From Flavobacteriales bacterium UBA1937 (GTDB taxonomy: Bacteria > Bacteroidota > Bacteroidia > Flavobacteriales > Weeksellaceae), in the NCBI GenBank assembly GCA_002337005.1, contig DDFD01000116.1:1-26194 (forward strand): DNA of 26,194 nucleotides, written 5' to 3'. Made by a program: the position numbers and the translations under genes. Positions 1-7,765 of the stretch are shown piece after piece; position 1 is the first letter of the stretch, and each line of letters begins with the position of its first letter. The notes below the pieces were generated by a model. It was not told where the DNA came from, did no database searches, and was given only the letters and a program-made list of their open reading frames with translations.

Positions 1-360
1 ATTATGGCGCTTCTAGAGAGTAATCTTTTAGATGTGTTCACAGATTGTCTTGATGGCAAAGATTTAGATTTAAGGTTTTCAGATAAAAAAGCGGTTTGCT
101 TGGTAATGACCTCAGGTGGTTATCCTGGCAACTACGAAATTGGTTACGAAATCACAGGTCTAGATAAGGTAAAAGAAAGTGAAGTGCTTTTTGCTGGCGC
201 AGAAATTCAACATGGTAAAATCGTTACCAATGGTGGTAGAGTACTCAATATTGTAGCAACAGGAGAATCTTACCAAGAAGCCAGAAAAAAAGTATATCAA
301 GATGCACTTACCTTGCGTTTTGATTACGCTTATTACAGAGAAGATATCGGGAATTTTTAA
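1..360 (+). CDS. purD: Phosphoribosylamine-glycine ligase, C-terminal part
   Basis: This is the 3' end of purD, which joins glycine to 5-phosphoribosylamine with ATP to give GAR in de novo purine synthesis (cytoplasmic). The reading frame is open from the first base, so the window edge cuts the gene. About 119 residues remain of an enzyme usually near 420 residues. The visible part matches the PurD C-terminal domain: CLVMTSGGYPGNYEIGYEITGL, then GAEIQHGKIVTNGGRVLNIVATGES and a final FDYAYYREDIG. The first in-frame ATG at base 4 is internal, not the start. The gene lies upstream of guaA, another purine gene, on the same strand. The 179-nt gap with a repeat element argues against tight coupling. 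Identification is firm; the missing N-terminal part cannot be assessed. Confidence 0.93.
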   Translation: MMALLESNLLDVFTDCLDGKDLDLRFSDKKAVCLVMTSGGYPGNYEIGYEITGLDKVKESEVLFAGAEIQHGKIVTNGGRVLNIVATGESYQEARKKVYQDALTLRFDYAYYREDIGNF

Positions 361-370
361 AATTTTTAGA

Positions 371-456
371 AGCCAATCCCGCTTTCCGCTCATACTCCTC
401 GCGCCAATGCTTTTGCCAATGCTTGCTGTGGGGTAACCGCTGCAATCGGGGCTAGT
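371..456. repeat. GC-rich dispersed intergenic element (REP-like)
   Basis: A GC-rich block of about 86 bp sits in an otherwise AT-rich gap between purD and guaA. On the minus strand it begins TAGCCCCGATTGCAGCGG and ends GAGCGGAAAGCGGGATTGGCT-like. The outer ends can pair imperfectly (AGCC-aat-CCCG against CGGGGCT), and an internal motif CCAATGCTT occurs twice (404-412 and 416-424). I recognise the TAGCCCCGATTG...GCGGAAAGCGGGAT type of block as a frequent intergenic element in flavobacterial genomes. That is recall, not a search. Only one copy is in this window. It may act as an mRNA 3'-end structure for purD. Confidence 0.6.
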
Positions 457-502
457 TACGTTTAGAAATAAAAATAAAATTTGTAAAAAATTGAGTTTAA
501 TT

Positions 503-530
503 TTCAATTCTCAATTTTCAACTTTCAATT
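503..530 (+). repeat. Four degenerate 7-bp units upstream of guaA
   Basis: The units are TTCAATT (503-509), CTCAATT (510-516), TTCAACT (517-523) and TTCAATT (524-530). The array ends 9 nt before the guaA start codon. Similar arrays with different unit sequences lie before dapD, hisD and hisC in this window. Confidence 0.7.
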
Positions 531-539
531 AAATAAATA

Positions 540-2069
540 ATGAACAACGGTATCATCATTTTAGACTTTGGTTCTCAGTACAATCAACTCATCGCAAGAC
601 GAGTTCGTGAATTGGGTGTATATTCCGAAGTTTTACCATTTAACACATCTTTAGAAGAAATTTTAGGTAAAAAACCAGTTGGGATTATCCTTTCAGGAGG
701 TCCAAGTTCTGTAAATGCAGAAGATGCTCATTTGGTAGAAAAATCGCTTTTCGAAGCTGGTATTCCTGTACTTGGAATTTGCTACGGAATGCAATTGACC
801 ACTCATGTTTTGGGCGGAAAAGTAAAAAAAGGCGTAAAAGGAGAATACGGAAAAGCCAATCTGCATATCGACAAAACTTCAAAACTTTTTGATGGCGTAT
901 CTACAGATTCCATCGTTTGGATGAGCCATTTTGACGAAGTAGAAGTAGTGCCAGAAGGTTTTGAAATTAATGCCAAAACAGACGTTATTTCTGCTATTTC
1001 TAATGAAGCTCAGAATATTTATTGTGTGCAGTTTCATCCAGAAGTTTCACATTCTGAAGAAGGTGCTAAAATGCTAGAAAATTTCGTTTTCGGGATTTGT
1101 AAAGCAGAAAAAAACTGGAAACTCACCAATTACATCGAAAAAACCGTTGCAGAAATTCGCAAAAAAGTAGGAAAAGATAATGTAATTCTTGGATTATCTG
1201 GTGGCGTAGATTCTTCGGTAGCAGCAGTGCTTATTCATAAAGCAATTGGAGACCAATTAACCTGTATCTTCGTAGATACTGGATTGCTTAGAAAAGATGA
1301 AGGCAAAAAAGTAATGGAAAATTATGGAGAACATTTCCAAATGAACATTAAAATGATTGATGCCAAAGAAAGATTTTTGAATCGACTAAAAGGCACATCA
1401 GACCCTGAAGAAAAACGTAAAATTATCGGGAATGAATTTGTAGCTGTTTTTGATGAAGAATCTCATAAATTCGAAAGTGCAAAATTTTTAGCTCAAGGTA
1501 CTATTTATCCAGATGTTATCGAATCTCAATCAGTAAAAGGTCCTTCTGCGGTCATTAAATCTCACCACAATGTGGGCGGTTTACCAGAAGAAATGAAAAT
1601 GGAATTGCTAGAACCTTTGCGAGAACTCTTCAAAGACGAAGTAAGAAAAGTAGGAGAAGAATTGGGAATTCCGCATCATTTGGTGTACAGACATCCTTTT
1701 CCTGGACCAGGTTTAGGAATTAGAATTCTTGGGGAAGTAGATGAAGAAAAAGTGAAAATTCTACAAGAAGCAGATGATATTTTTATAGAAGAATTATATA
1801 AAAATGATTTGTACGAAAAAGTTTCTCAAGCTTTTGTGGTACTTCTTCCCGTAAAATCTGTAGGAGTAATGGGCGATGAGAGAACTTATGAATATACTGC
1901 AGTAGTACGTTCTGCCAATACCCTTGATTTTATGACAGCAACTTGGAGTAAACTTCCTTATGAATTTTTAGAATTAGTTTCTAATAGAATCATCAACGAA
2001 GTGAGAGGCATCAACCGTGTAACCTACGATATATCTAGCAAACCACCTGCAACCATAGAGTGGGAATAA
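540..2069 (+). CDS. guaA: GMP synthase (glutamine-hydrolysing)
   Basis: Converts XMP to GMP with ATP, using ammonia from glutamine; this is the last step of guanine nucleotide synthesis in the cytoplasm. The 509-residue protein has the expected length and order. A class I glutamine amidotransferase domain comes first, with the nucleophile Cys81 in GICYGMQL and the His166/Glu168 pair in QFHPEV. An ATP-pyrophosphatase domain follows, with the P-loop SGGVDSS at about 220-226. A C-terminal dimerisation domain ends in the family's typical KPPATIEWE. The start at 540 gives MNNGIIILDFGSQYNQLIARRVRELGVYSE, the normal N terminus. No Shine-Dalgarno sequence is evident; a four-unit heptad repeat ends 9 nt upstream. 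The gene ends in a strong terminator shared with the convergent neighbour. Confidence 0.98.
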   Translation: MNNGIIILDFGSQYNQLIARRVRELGVYSEVLPFNTSLEEILGKKPVGIILSGGPSSVNAEDAHLVEKSLFEAGIPVLGICYGMQLTTHVLGGKVKKGVKGEYGKANLHIDKTSKLFDGVSTDSIVWMSHFDEVEVVPEGFEINAKTDVISAISNEAQNIYCVQFHPEVSHSEEGAKMLENFVFGICKAEKNWKLTNYIEKTVAEIRKKVGKDNVILGLSGGVDSSVAAVLIHKAIGDQLTCIFVDTGLLRKDEGKKVMENYGEHFQMNIKMIDAKERFLNRLKGTSDPEEKRKIIGNEFVAVFDEESHKFESAKFLAQGTIYPDVIESQSVKGPSAVIKSHHNVGGLPEEMKMELLEPLRELFKDEVRKVGEELGIPHHLVYRHPFPGPGLGIRILGEVDEEKVKILQEADDIFIEELYKNDLYEKVSQAFVVLLPVKSVGVMGDERTYEYTAVVRSANTLDFMTATWSKLPYEFLELVSNRIINEVRGINRVTYDISSKPPATIEWE

Positions 2070-2107
2070 AAAAAAGCTGTTTCAGAAATTTGAAACAGCT
2101 TTTTTTA
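2070..2107. terminator. Bidirectional intrinsic terminator between guaA and the convergent barrel gene
   Basis: A perfect 10-bp stem, AGCTGTTTCA (2075-2084) with TGAAACAGCT (2091-2100), has a 6-nt loop. It is flanked by an A-run on the left and a T-run on the right, so it can terminate transcription from both sides. Confidence 0.92.
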
Positions 2108-2111
2108 TCAA

Positions 2112-4265
2112 TTATTTACTTCCACCACTGTCTTTTTCTACATTGGTTTTAGAATTTTCTTTTACTTTTTGGTTTCCGAAACGTTTTACAAGGGTAAGCG
2201 TTACACCTCTGCCATCCCAAATATTAGAATTTCTGAAGGTTCCTATTTCTGTAAAAGTTGTACTATCATAATTAGGAGCCATAAAAATATTATTGAAATT
2301 AAGACTCGCTTCTAATTGTATTTTTGGAAAAATTTTGGTTGCCGAAAAATTGTGATAGACCATGGCTCTATTGGCAAAAGAATTTCCGTTGTTTTGATTA
2401 TAAACTCCAACCCATGCATTAAGATTGATGTTTTTATCGAATAAATTAGTGTAAGAAATATTGGTAGAACCGCCCACGTTACTGAAATAGTTTTTAGCAT
2501 TTACTAAATTATTTCTCTTATTAAAATCACTATTGTCAGTATAACTGTACATTAGATTTAGATTGATATTTAATTTGTTTTTAAGGAAGGTTTGATTGGT
2601 GTTAAAATTAATATTGTATTTTTTTACACTTCCATCAAAATTGGTAGGGATGTTTACCGTTTTACCATCAACTACATAAAAAGTGTTCCAGTAATCCTGA
2701 TTAGAGAACCAATAAGATGTAGAAATATAATATTTCTTATAAAACCCGAATTTAAGTCCTAATCTATTGCTAGGATTAGGTTGCAAATCCATGTTTCCTT
2801 GGCTGTAAGTTCCATTATTATTAGGCATTAAAAAAGGATTAAACTCAGAATAATAAGGTCTCCAAATACCTCTGTTATAAAAAGTACTCAAATTGAAATT
2901 TTCCGTAAAAACATATTTTAATAAAATATCTGGTAGCCAAGTTCCATAAGAATTGGTTTTCTCTATATTTCCTACATTTTGTCTTATTTTATAATAGATG
3001 TATTCATATCTTAGACCAATTCTGGTTTCTAATTTTTTGAAAAATGTTTTACTTAGATTGGTATAAGCAGAATTTAGATTTTCTAAATATTGAAATTGGT
3101 TACTTCTGGTGTTGTCATAGACCCAATTATTTGTTGATAGGTTGTAATAATCATTAGGAATCGCATTATTTTTAAAATCAATTTTGCCACCAATTTCTAG
3201 ATTAATTCCAGATTTTTCGAAAGGTTGTGTGTAATCTAATTTTAAGTAATAATTTCTATTAAAATTATCTCCTAGAATTTTACTTCCAGATAGGGTAGGA
3301 GCTATTTGTTGGTTCAGAATAAACTCACTGTCAGAGTTATTTCCGTAATAGTTTACCCCTAGATTTACATCAAAAATTTTGTTCTTTACTTTGTCATAAT
3401 ATTTATAAAAAAGATTGGTTCCTATGTTTTGATGGTTTCCTGTATTATTTTGAGATTGTTCATAAGCATTATTAAAAACTTGATCTAGGTAATTTTCTCC
3501 GTTTGCAATGGCATTATTTTTATACTTATATTGAAAATATTCTAAAATAACGCCTAAATTATTTTTGCTATCTAGTTCAAATTCTGAAGTTGAAGAAAAA
3601 GAAGGTGATTGGCCATTATCATTGCTTTCTGTCTTGATATTAGTCAAAGACTTATTAGCATAAATGTAGTTTTCATTGGTGCTTTTAGAAACGTAATCTC
3701 CACTATTGTATCCACCAGTTAGAGTTTGGGTAAAATATTTTTTGTGATAATTAACGTTAAAGTTAGAATATTGAGAATTTTTTCTATTCTGTGTATTGCT
3801 TACAGATAAACTTCCTTTCAGACCTTCATTTTCTAATTTTTTTAGCACGATATTGATTACAGAACCAGCACTTTCGTATCTTGCAGAAGGATTGGTAATT
3901 ACTTCAATTTTCATTAAATTATCTGCCGGAATTGTTTTTAGATATTCTTTCAGTTCTTTGCCAGATAAAACAGACTTTCTGTCGTTAATGTAAACTGTTA
4001 CATTTTCACCTTCAGCTTTTAGCACGTCATTATTATCTATACTTACCAAAGGTGCCATTTTTAAAACATCCCAAGTGGTGTTTCCTGCCAAAATAGAGCT
4101 ATTTGCTACATTAAAAACAGTACGGTCAACTTTATTTTCTACCGTAGGTTTTTTACCTACTAAAACGACTTCTTTAATATTTTTTTGTTCTGTGCTGTCT
4201 TTTTTAGTTTGAGAATAGGCTAAAAACGAACATAAAATTCCTACAGTGGTAAAGGATTTCTTCAT
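2112..4265 (-). CDS. Outer-membrane beta-barrel family protein (TonB-receptor-like)
   Basis: A 717-residue predicted outer-membrane protein. A signal peptide covers about residues 1-19 (MKKSFTTVGILCSFLAYSQ). A TonB-receptor-type plug follows at about 30-142 (KEVVLVGKKPTVENKVDRTVFNV; later VTVYINDRKSVLSG; then IEVITNPSARYESAGSVINIVLKK). The rest is a long beta-barrel rich in Asn, Tyr and alternating strands, of the outer-membrane beta-barrel family (PF14905 type). It lacks the carboxypeptidase-regulatory-like domain that many relatives carry before the plug. After the last strand (GVTLTLVKRFG) comes a polar tail of about 20 residues instead of a terminal aromatic residue. No substrate can be inferred; there is no SusD partner next to it. 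It converges with guaA and stands alone, so it is probably transcribed by itself. Confidence 0.85.
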   Translation of the reverse strand: MKKSFTTVGILCSFLAYSQTKKDSTEQKNIKEVVLVGKKPTVENKVDRTVFNVANSSILAGNTTWDVLKMAPLVSIDNNDVLKAEGENVTVYINDRKSVLSGKELKEYLKTIPADNLMKIEVITNPSARYESAGSVINIVLKKLENEGLKGSLSVSNTQNRKNSQYSNFNVNYHKKYFTQTLTGGYNSGDYVSKSTNENYIYANKSLTNIKTESNDNGQSPSFSSTSEFELDSKNNLGVILEYFQYKYKNNAIANGENYLDQVFNNAYEQSQNNTGNHQNIGTNLFYKYYDKVKNKIFDVNLGVNYYGNNSDSEFILNQQIAPTLSGSKILGDNFNRNYYLKLDYTQPFEKSGINLEIGGKIDFKNNAIPNDYYNLSTNNWVYDNTRSNQFQYLENLNSAYTNLSKTFFKKLETRIGLRYEYIYYKIRQNVGNIEKTNSYGTWLPDILLKYVFTENFNLSTFYNRGIWRPYYSEFNPFLMPNNNGTYSQGNMDLQPNPSNRLGLKFGFYKKYYISTSYWFSNQDYWNTFYVVDGKTVNIPTNFDGSVKKYNINFNTNQTFLKNKLNINLNLMYSYTDNSDFNKRNNLVNAKNYFSNVGGSTNISYTNLFDKNINLNAWVGVYNQNNGNSFANRAMVYHNFSATKIFPKIQLEASLNFNNIFMAPNYDSTTFTEIGTFRNSNIWDGRGVTLTLVKRFGNQKVKENSKTNVEKDSGGSK

Positions 4266-4295
4266 ATTTTATTGGTTTCAGTTATTATTAAGTCG

Positions 4296-4303
4296 CGAAA
4301 CTA
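4296..4303 (-). promoter_or_regulatory. Possible -7 box for the barrel gene
   Basis: Read on the minus strand this is TAGTTTCG, one mismatch from the Bacteroidota -7 consensus TAnnTTTG, 30 nt upstream of the start codon. No convincing -33 TTTG lies at the right distance, so the call is tentative. Confidence 0.35.
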
Positions 4304-4446
4304 AACAGATTGTAACAAAAGATTTTGGTCAGATCATTTTTTTTATGCTATTTTAACGTTTTAGTGAGGTGAATCGTATTTTATTTAACATACTTTAGAA
4401 TTTGTATTGTTAAATTTTTTAATTTTAAATCTTTAAAAACTATACG

Positions 4447-4953
4447 ATGAAAAAACTATTATTATTCAATTTGTTTTTATCTTTTGTGACTTTTTCTGCT
4501 CAAAAATCAGAAACAAAAGGTGTTTTAGGTGATTATAATGGAGACGGAAAAAAAGAATATGCCTATTCTAAAGTGTCAGATTGTTCAGATGATTGCTCTG
4601 GCAAATGCATTACCACAATATATTTTAGTGATAAAAATCTGAAACCGTTGACCATCAAAAATGCTAAAAATGGTGATTTATATAATCTGAAAGACTTAAA
4701 TGATGACGGAAAAGATGAATTAGGTTTTTATCCTAATTGGTGTACCAGTTGTTGGCAATCTTTCTATGTTTATACTTTTAAAAAAGATGGTTTCAAATAT
4801 TTAGTAGATCCTATTGTTACGCATTGTATTCAATGGAATGATGATGATAAGCTCCCAATAGAAAAAGGTAAAAAAGGTTATGTAAAAATTACTACGAGCA
4901 TTTCTAAAAATAACGATATCAAGACAGTTTCAAAATTGGTAAAAATAAAATAG
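4447..4953 (+). CDS. Small secreted protein with two Asp-rich repeat motifs
   Basis: A 168-residue protein with a clear signal peptide (MKKLLLFNLFLSFVTFSAQ), so probably periplasmic or secreted. Two Asp/Asn-rich segments, GDYNGDGKKE (about 28-37) and DLNDDGKDE (about 83-91), resemble the metal-binding loops of FG-GAP/VCBS-like or EF-hand-like repeats. This supports Ca2+ binding only as inference. It has six cysteines in the mature part (46, 50, 54, 99, 102, 128), an unusual number for a small flavobacterial secreted protein. C46/C50/C54 and C99/C102 could form disulfides or bind metal. It lies alone between the divergent barrel gene and the convergent T9SS cargo gene. I do not recognise a named family. 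Confidence 0.75.
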   Translation: MKKLLLFNLFLSFVTFSAQKSETKGVLGDYNGDGKKEYAYSKVSDCSDDCSGKCITTIYFSDKNLKPLTIKNAKNGDLYNLKDLNDDGKDELGFYPNWCTSCWQSFYVYTFKKDGFKYLVDPIVTHCIQWNDDDKLPIEKGKKGYVKITTSISKNNDIKTVSKLVKIK

Positions 4954-4977
4954 GATAAGAATTTCTTACCCTATATT
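4951..4977. terminator. Weak hairpin between convergent genes
   Basis: TAGGATAAG (4951-4959) can pair with CTTACCCTA (4965-4973) with one mismatch and a 5-nt loop. A short T-rich run follows. The hairpin begins at the stop codon of the secreted-protein gene. It is low in GC and much weaker than the other terminators here. Confidence 0.4.
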
Positions 4978-5001
4978 TTACTTAACATATAAAAATAAAT
5001 T

Positions 5002-6018
5002 CTAATCTTTTAGAAATTTTTTAGAAATACTTTCTTTATTGTTTTTAATTTGTAAGAAATATATGCCTTTAGAAAGTTTTTCTATTGATATTTTTTGATT
5101 TGTTTTTAATATTTTTCCAGTAAGTACTATTTTTCCATTTCCATCATAGATACTATATTTGCTGTCTGAATCTGTTATGGATTGATCTATACCTACTGTG
5201 ATTGTGTTTTTTGCAGGAATAGGATAAATATTAAATTTCTTAGATGTATTCTGTTCAGATGTGCCTAAAAAAGAAGTTGAAATTTGAAATGCAACAGTAG
5301 GGTTAAAATTCCAATTAGAAACATTGTATATGTTTGCTAAATCAGTTGTTTTATTTCCTGTAAATACAACTGATGATTTTAAGACACCATTACCTCCAAC
5401 TTGTCCCCAAAGAAAAGAATTCCCAGAAGCAGAAAGAGCACTAGGCTGTATACTTCCAGTAGGAGTAAAATCACAATTTAATAATGTTGTACTCCAAGAA
5501 GAATTTAATCTTATCGCGCTAATTAGTGTAGGGCTAGCTAATGTACCTTGAAATGCGATTACAGATTCTCCAGCACCAGCTGATAAGCTTACATAATAAA
5601 TGGGAGGATTAATTGTAGAATTGTAAGAGGCTGTAGTTCCTGCTATAGTCCCTTTATTTACCGAAGGATTATTTCTTACATTCATATGGATTATAGTACC
5701 ATAAGGTAGAGAAGTATTAGCTGTCCATGTAACTACACCGTCTGTTACTGCACCTGTACTAGCTCCGCATGGATTAGCAGACTGAAAAGCAGGGCTGTCT
5801 GAACGCCATCCAAAATCTGTAAAAGAAATCTGGGTTCCGGCGGTTATGTTTTTTAGTAATACAAACGAAACATTGTCATCATTGCTCGCTGAATTTAATG
5901 AGTTGTCGGTAGCATTAACCATTACAAATGCTATGTCTCCAGCTGTTAAAGTAGTTTGAGCTACAAGTGAATTAAAAGCCAGAATAAGTGACGCAAAAAA
6001 AGATAATTTTTTAATCAT
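5002..6018 (-). CDS. T9SS type A sorting-domain cargo protein
   Basis: A 338-residue protein exported by Sec and then across the outer membrane by the type IX secretion system. The signal peptide is residues 1-21 (MIKKLSFFASLILAFNSLVAQ). The body begins LTAGDIAFVMVNATDN and continues with SFVLLKNITAGTQISFTDFGW, a pattern seen in lamin-tail-like beta-sandwich modules of Bacteroidota surface proteins. The last 80 or so residues are a type A sorting domain: KKFNIYPIPAKNTITV, SIYDGNGKIVLTGKI, LSKGIYFLQIKN and the basic end KKFLKD. The domain is removed or attached to a glycolipid during export in known systems. No catalytic motif is visible, so adhesion or a structural surface role is a guess. 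The T9SS machinery is not in the window. Confidence 0.88.
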   Translation of the reverse strand: MIKKLSFFASLILAFNSLVAQTTLTAGDIAFVMVNATDNSLNSASNDDNVSFVLLKNITAGTQISFTDFGWRSDSPAFQSANPCGASTGAVTDGVVTWTANTSLPYGTIIHMNVRNNPSVNKGTIAGTTASYNSTINPPIYYVSLSAGAGESVIAFQGTLASPTLISAIRLNSSWSTTLLNCDFTPTGSIQPSALSASGNSFLWGQVGGNGVLKSSVVFTGNKTTDLANIYNVSNWNFNPTVAFQISTSFLGTSEQNTSKKFNIYPIPAKNTITVGIDQSITDSDSKYSIYDGNGKIVLTGKILKTNQKISIEKLSKGIYFLQIKNNKESISKKFLKD

Positions 6019-6137
6019 AATTGGAATATTTAAATTGGTTTTTATTCATAAATAAAATTTTGATAAAGATAAATAAAATTTTGGTTGTTTTATTGATTTA
6101 TATGCTAAAATTTTATTGCGATAAGGGATATTTTTAA

Positions 6138-6170
6138 TTTGATATAATAATTTCAGAAATCGTACTTTTG
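6138..6170 (+). promoter_or_regulatory. Bacteroidota-type promoter of the DEAD-box helicase gene
   Basis: TTTG (6138-6141), a 21-nt spacer and TACTTTTG (6163-6170), an exact TAnnTTTG match. The start codon begins only 5 nt after the -7 box, so the predicted transcript would have almost no 5' leader. Confidence 0.7.
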
Positions 6171-6174
6171 CAAA

Positions 6175-7530
6175 ATGGAAAAACCAACATTTGCAGATTT
6201 TGATTTACCAAAACAGCTCAATTCGGCTTTAGAAAAATTAGAGATTTCTGAACCAACTCCCATTCAGTTGAAGTCTTTTTCGCCAATTATGTCCGGAAAA
6301 GATGTCATGGGAATTGCACAAACAGGTACAGGTAAAACATTAGCTTATCTCTTACCCGTTCTTAAAACTTGGAAATTCAATAAAAATGGCAGCCCAACTG
6401 TTTTAATTTTAGTGCCTACCCGTGAATTAGTGGTGCAGGTAGCAGAAGTGGTAGAAAAGCTGACCGAAGAAATGACGGCTAGAGTACTAGGCGTTTATGG
6501 TGGAGTAAATATCAATACTCAAAAACTTTTGGTTTACGAAGGTGTAGATATTTTGGTAGGAACACCAGGTAGAGTAATGGATTTGATGAAAGATGCAGTT
6601 CTTAACCTTAAAGATTTAAAAAAACTTATCATCGATGAATTTGACGAAATGCTTTCCCTTGGTTTCAGACGCCAGCTGGAAGATATTTTTACAATGATGA
6701 GCGAGCGCAGACAAAACATTCTTTTTTCTGCAACAATGACAGACGAAGTAGATGCTATGCTAGAAGAATATTTCAAAAATCCACAAGAAATTTCTTTGGC
6801 TAGAAGCGGAACTCCATTAGAAAAAATTGCACAAAAAGCGATTCCTGTTAAGAATTTTAATACCAAATTAAATCTTTTGGTTCACCTACTAAGAACAGAT
6901 GCTGATTTTGAAAAAATTCTAATTTTTGCCAACAATAAAAAACACGCCGACTTAATTTTTGAAAAAATAGACGAAGAGTTTCCTGCTGAGTTCGGGGTAA
7001 TTCACTCTAATAAATCTCAAAACTTCAGACTAAGAACAATGAAATCTTTTTCTGATAATGAGTTGAGAGGAATTATCACTACAGATGTAATGGCACGTGG
7101 TCTAGATATTCCAGATGTTTCTCACGTTTTTAATTTTGAAATTCCCGAAGTTCAAGAACAATACATTCACAGAATTGGTAGAACCGGTAGAGCAGATAAA
7201 GATGGTATTGCTATTTCTTTTTACACTCCAAAAGAAGAAGAACGTTTCATAGAGTTAGAAATGTTTATGAATAAGGAAGTAAAAAGATTAGAATTCCCTG
7301 AAGAAGTGAAAATTTCTGATGTAAAAATTCCTTCGGAAAGAGAAGAAGTGAAAATGAAAAATCCTGTTCAATACAAAAAAATTGAACCAGGTTCTGCTTT
7401 CCACGATAAAAAAGATAAAAATAAAAAGATAAATCTTGGCGGACCAAGCAAGCGTAAACCACCAAAAACTAAACCGGCCAATAGAGCACAAGCTAAGGCA
7501 AAATCTATCGCCAAAAGAAAAAAGAAATAA
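6175..7530 (+). CDS. DEAD-box family ATP-dependent RNA helicase with DEFD motif II
   Basis: A 451-residue cytoplasmic helicase expected to unwind or remodel RNA (ribosome assembly, mRNA turnover or cold response; the exact role is unknown). The motifs are in order: Q motif PTPIQ (28-31), motif I AQTGTGKT (48-55), PTRELV (81-86), TPGR (130-133), motif II as DEFD (154-157), SAT (185-187), then ARGLDIPD and HRIGRTGRA in the second RecA domain. The normal DEAD is replaced by DEFD, so the third residue changes from Ala to Phe while both acidic catalytic residues remain. The C terminus from about residue 400 is a Lys/Arg-rich tail, probably for RNA binding. The start at 6175 gives MEKPTFADFDLP, a good family N terminus. 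The gene ends in a hairpin terminator before cydA. Confidence 0.95.
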   Translation: MEKPTFADFDLPKQLNSALEKLEISEPTPIQLKSFSPIMSGKDVMGIAQTGTGKTLAYLLPVLKTWKFNKNGSPTVLILVPTRELVVQVAEVVEKLTEEMTARVLGVYGGVNINTQKLLVYEGVDILVGTPGRVMDLMKDAVLNLKDLKKLIIDEFDEMLSLGFRRQLEDIFTMMSERRQNILFSATMTDEVDAMLEEYFKNPQEISLARSGTPLEKIAQKAIPVKNFNTKLNLLVHLLRTDADFEKILIFANNKKHADLIFEKIDEEFPAEFGVIHSNKSQNFRLRTMKSFSDNELRGIITTDVMARGLDIPDVSHVFNFEIPEVQEQYIHRIGRTGRADKDGIAISFYTPKEEERFIELEMFMNKEVKRLEFPEEVKISDVKIPSEREEVKMKNPVQYKKIEPGSAFHDKKDKNKKINLGGPSKRKPPKTKPANRAQAKAKSIAKRKKK

Positions 7531-7592
7531 ATTTTAATCTATATTTTATGGGTTAAAATATTCAAAAATAATTCTATAAAATTACTGAATTT

Positions 7593-7628
7593 AAAAGCTA
7601 TTTCGATCCTTTTTGAAATAGCTTTTTT
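7593..7628 (+). terminator. Intrinsic terminator after the helicase gene
   Basis: AAAAGCTATTTC (7593-7604) pairs perfectly with GAAATAGCTTTT (7615-7626) and runs into a T-tract. It separates the helicase from cydAB. Confidence 0.9.
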
Positions 7629-7664
7629 ATATGAAGAACTATTTTATCTATCAATGGAATTTTA

Positions 7665-7679
7665 AGTGAAAAATTCACT
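7665..7679. promoter_or_regulatory. Palindrome upstream of cydAB (candidate operator)
   Basis: A perfect palindrome AGTGAA-AAA-TTCACT lies 8 bp upstream of the likely cydA -7 box, where the -33 region should be. Its GTGA/TCAC halves recall CRP/FNR-family sites, but the spacing is 5 instead of 6. The regulator is not known. Confidence 0.5.
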
Positions 7680-7687
7680 CTTTTCAA

Positions 7688-7695
7688 TACTTTTG
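7688..7695 (+). promoter_or_regulatory. -7 box of the cydAB promoter
   Basis: TACTTTTG is an exact TAnnTTTG match, 70 nt upstream of the cydA start codon. A clear TTTG at -33 is absent (TTTA lies 23 nt upstream), as might be expected of a promoter that depends on an activator. That last point is inference. Confidence 0.55.
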
Positions 7696-7765
7696 TTCAA
7701 GTTTTTTTTGAGGATTTTCTAAAAAGGAATTTCTTACCATAATTTAGACCAAAATTGTTACGAAG

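Noticed and set aside
160..507. Minus-strand reading frame across the purD end and the GC-rich element
   Set aside because: It is antisense to purD and made of the repeat element and AT-rich spacer; its protein has no family-like pattern.
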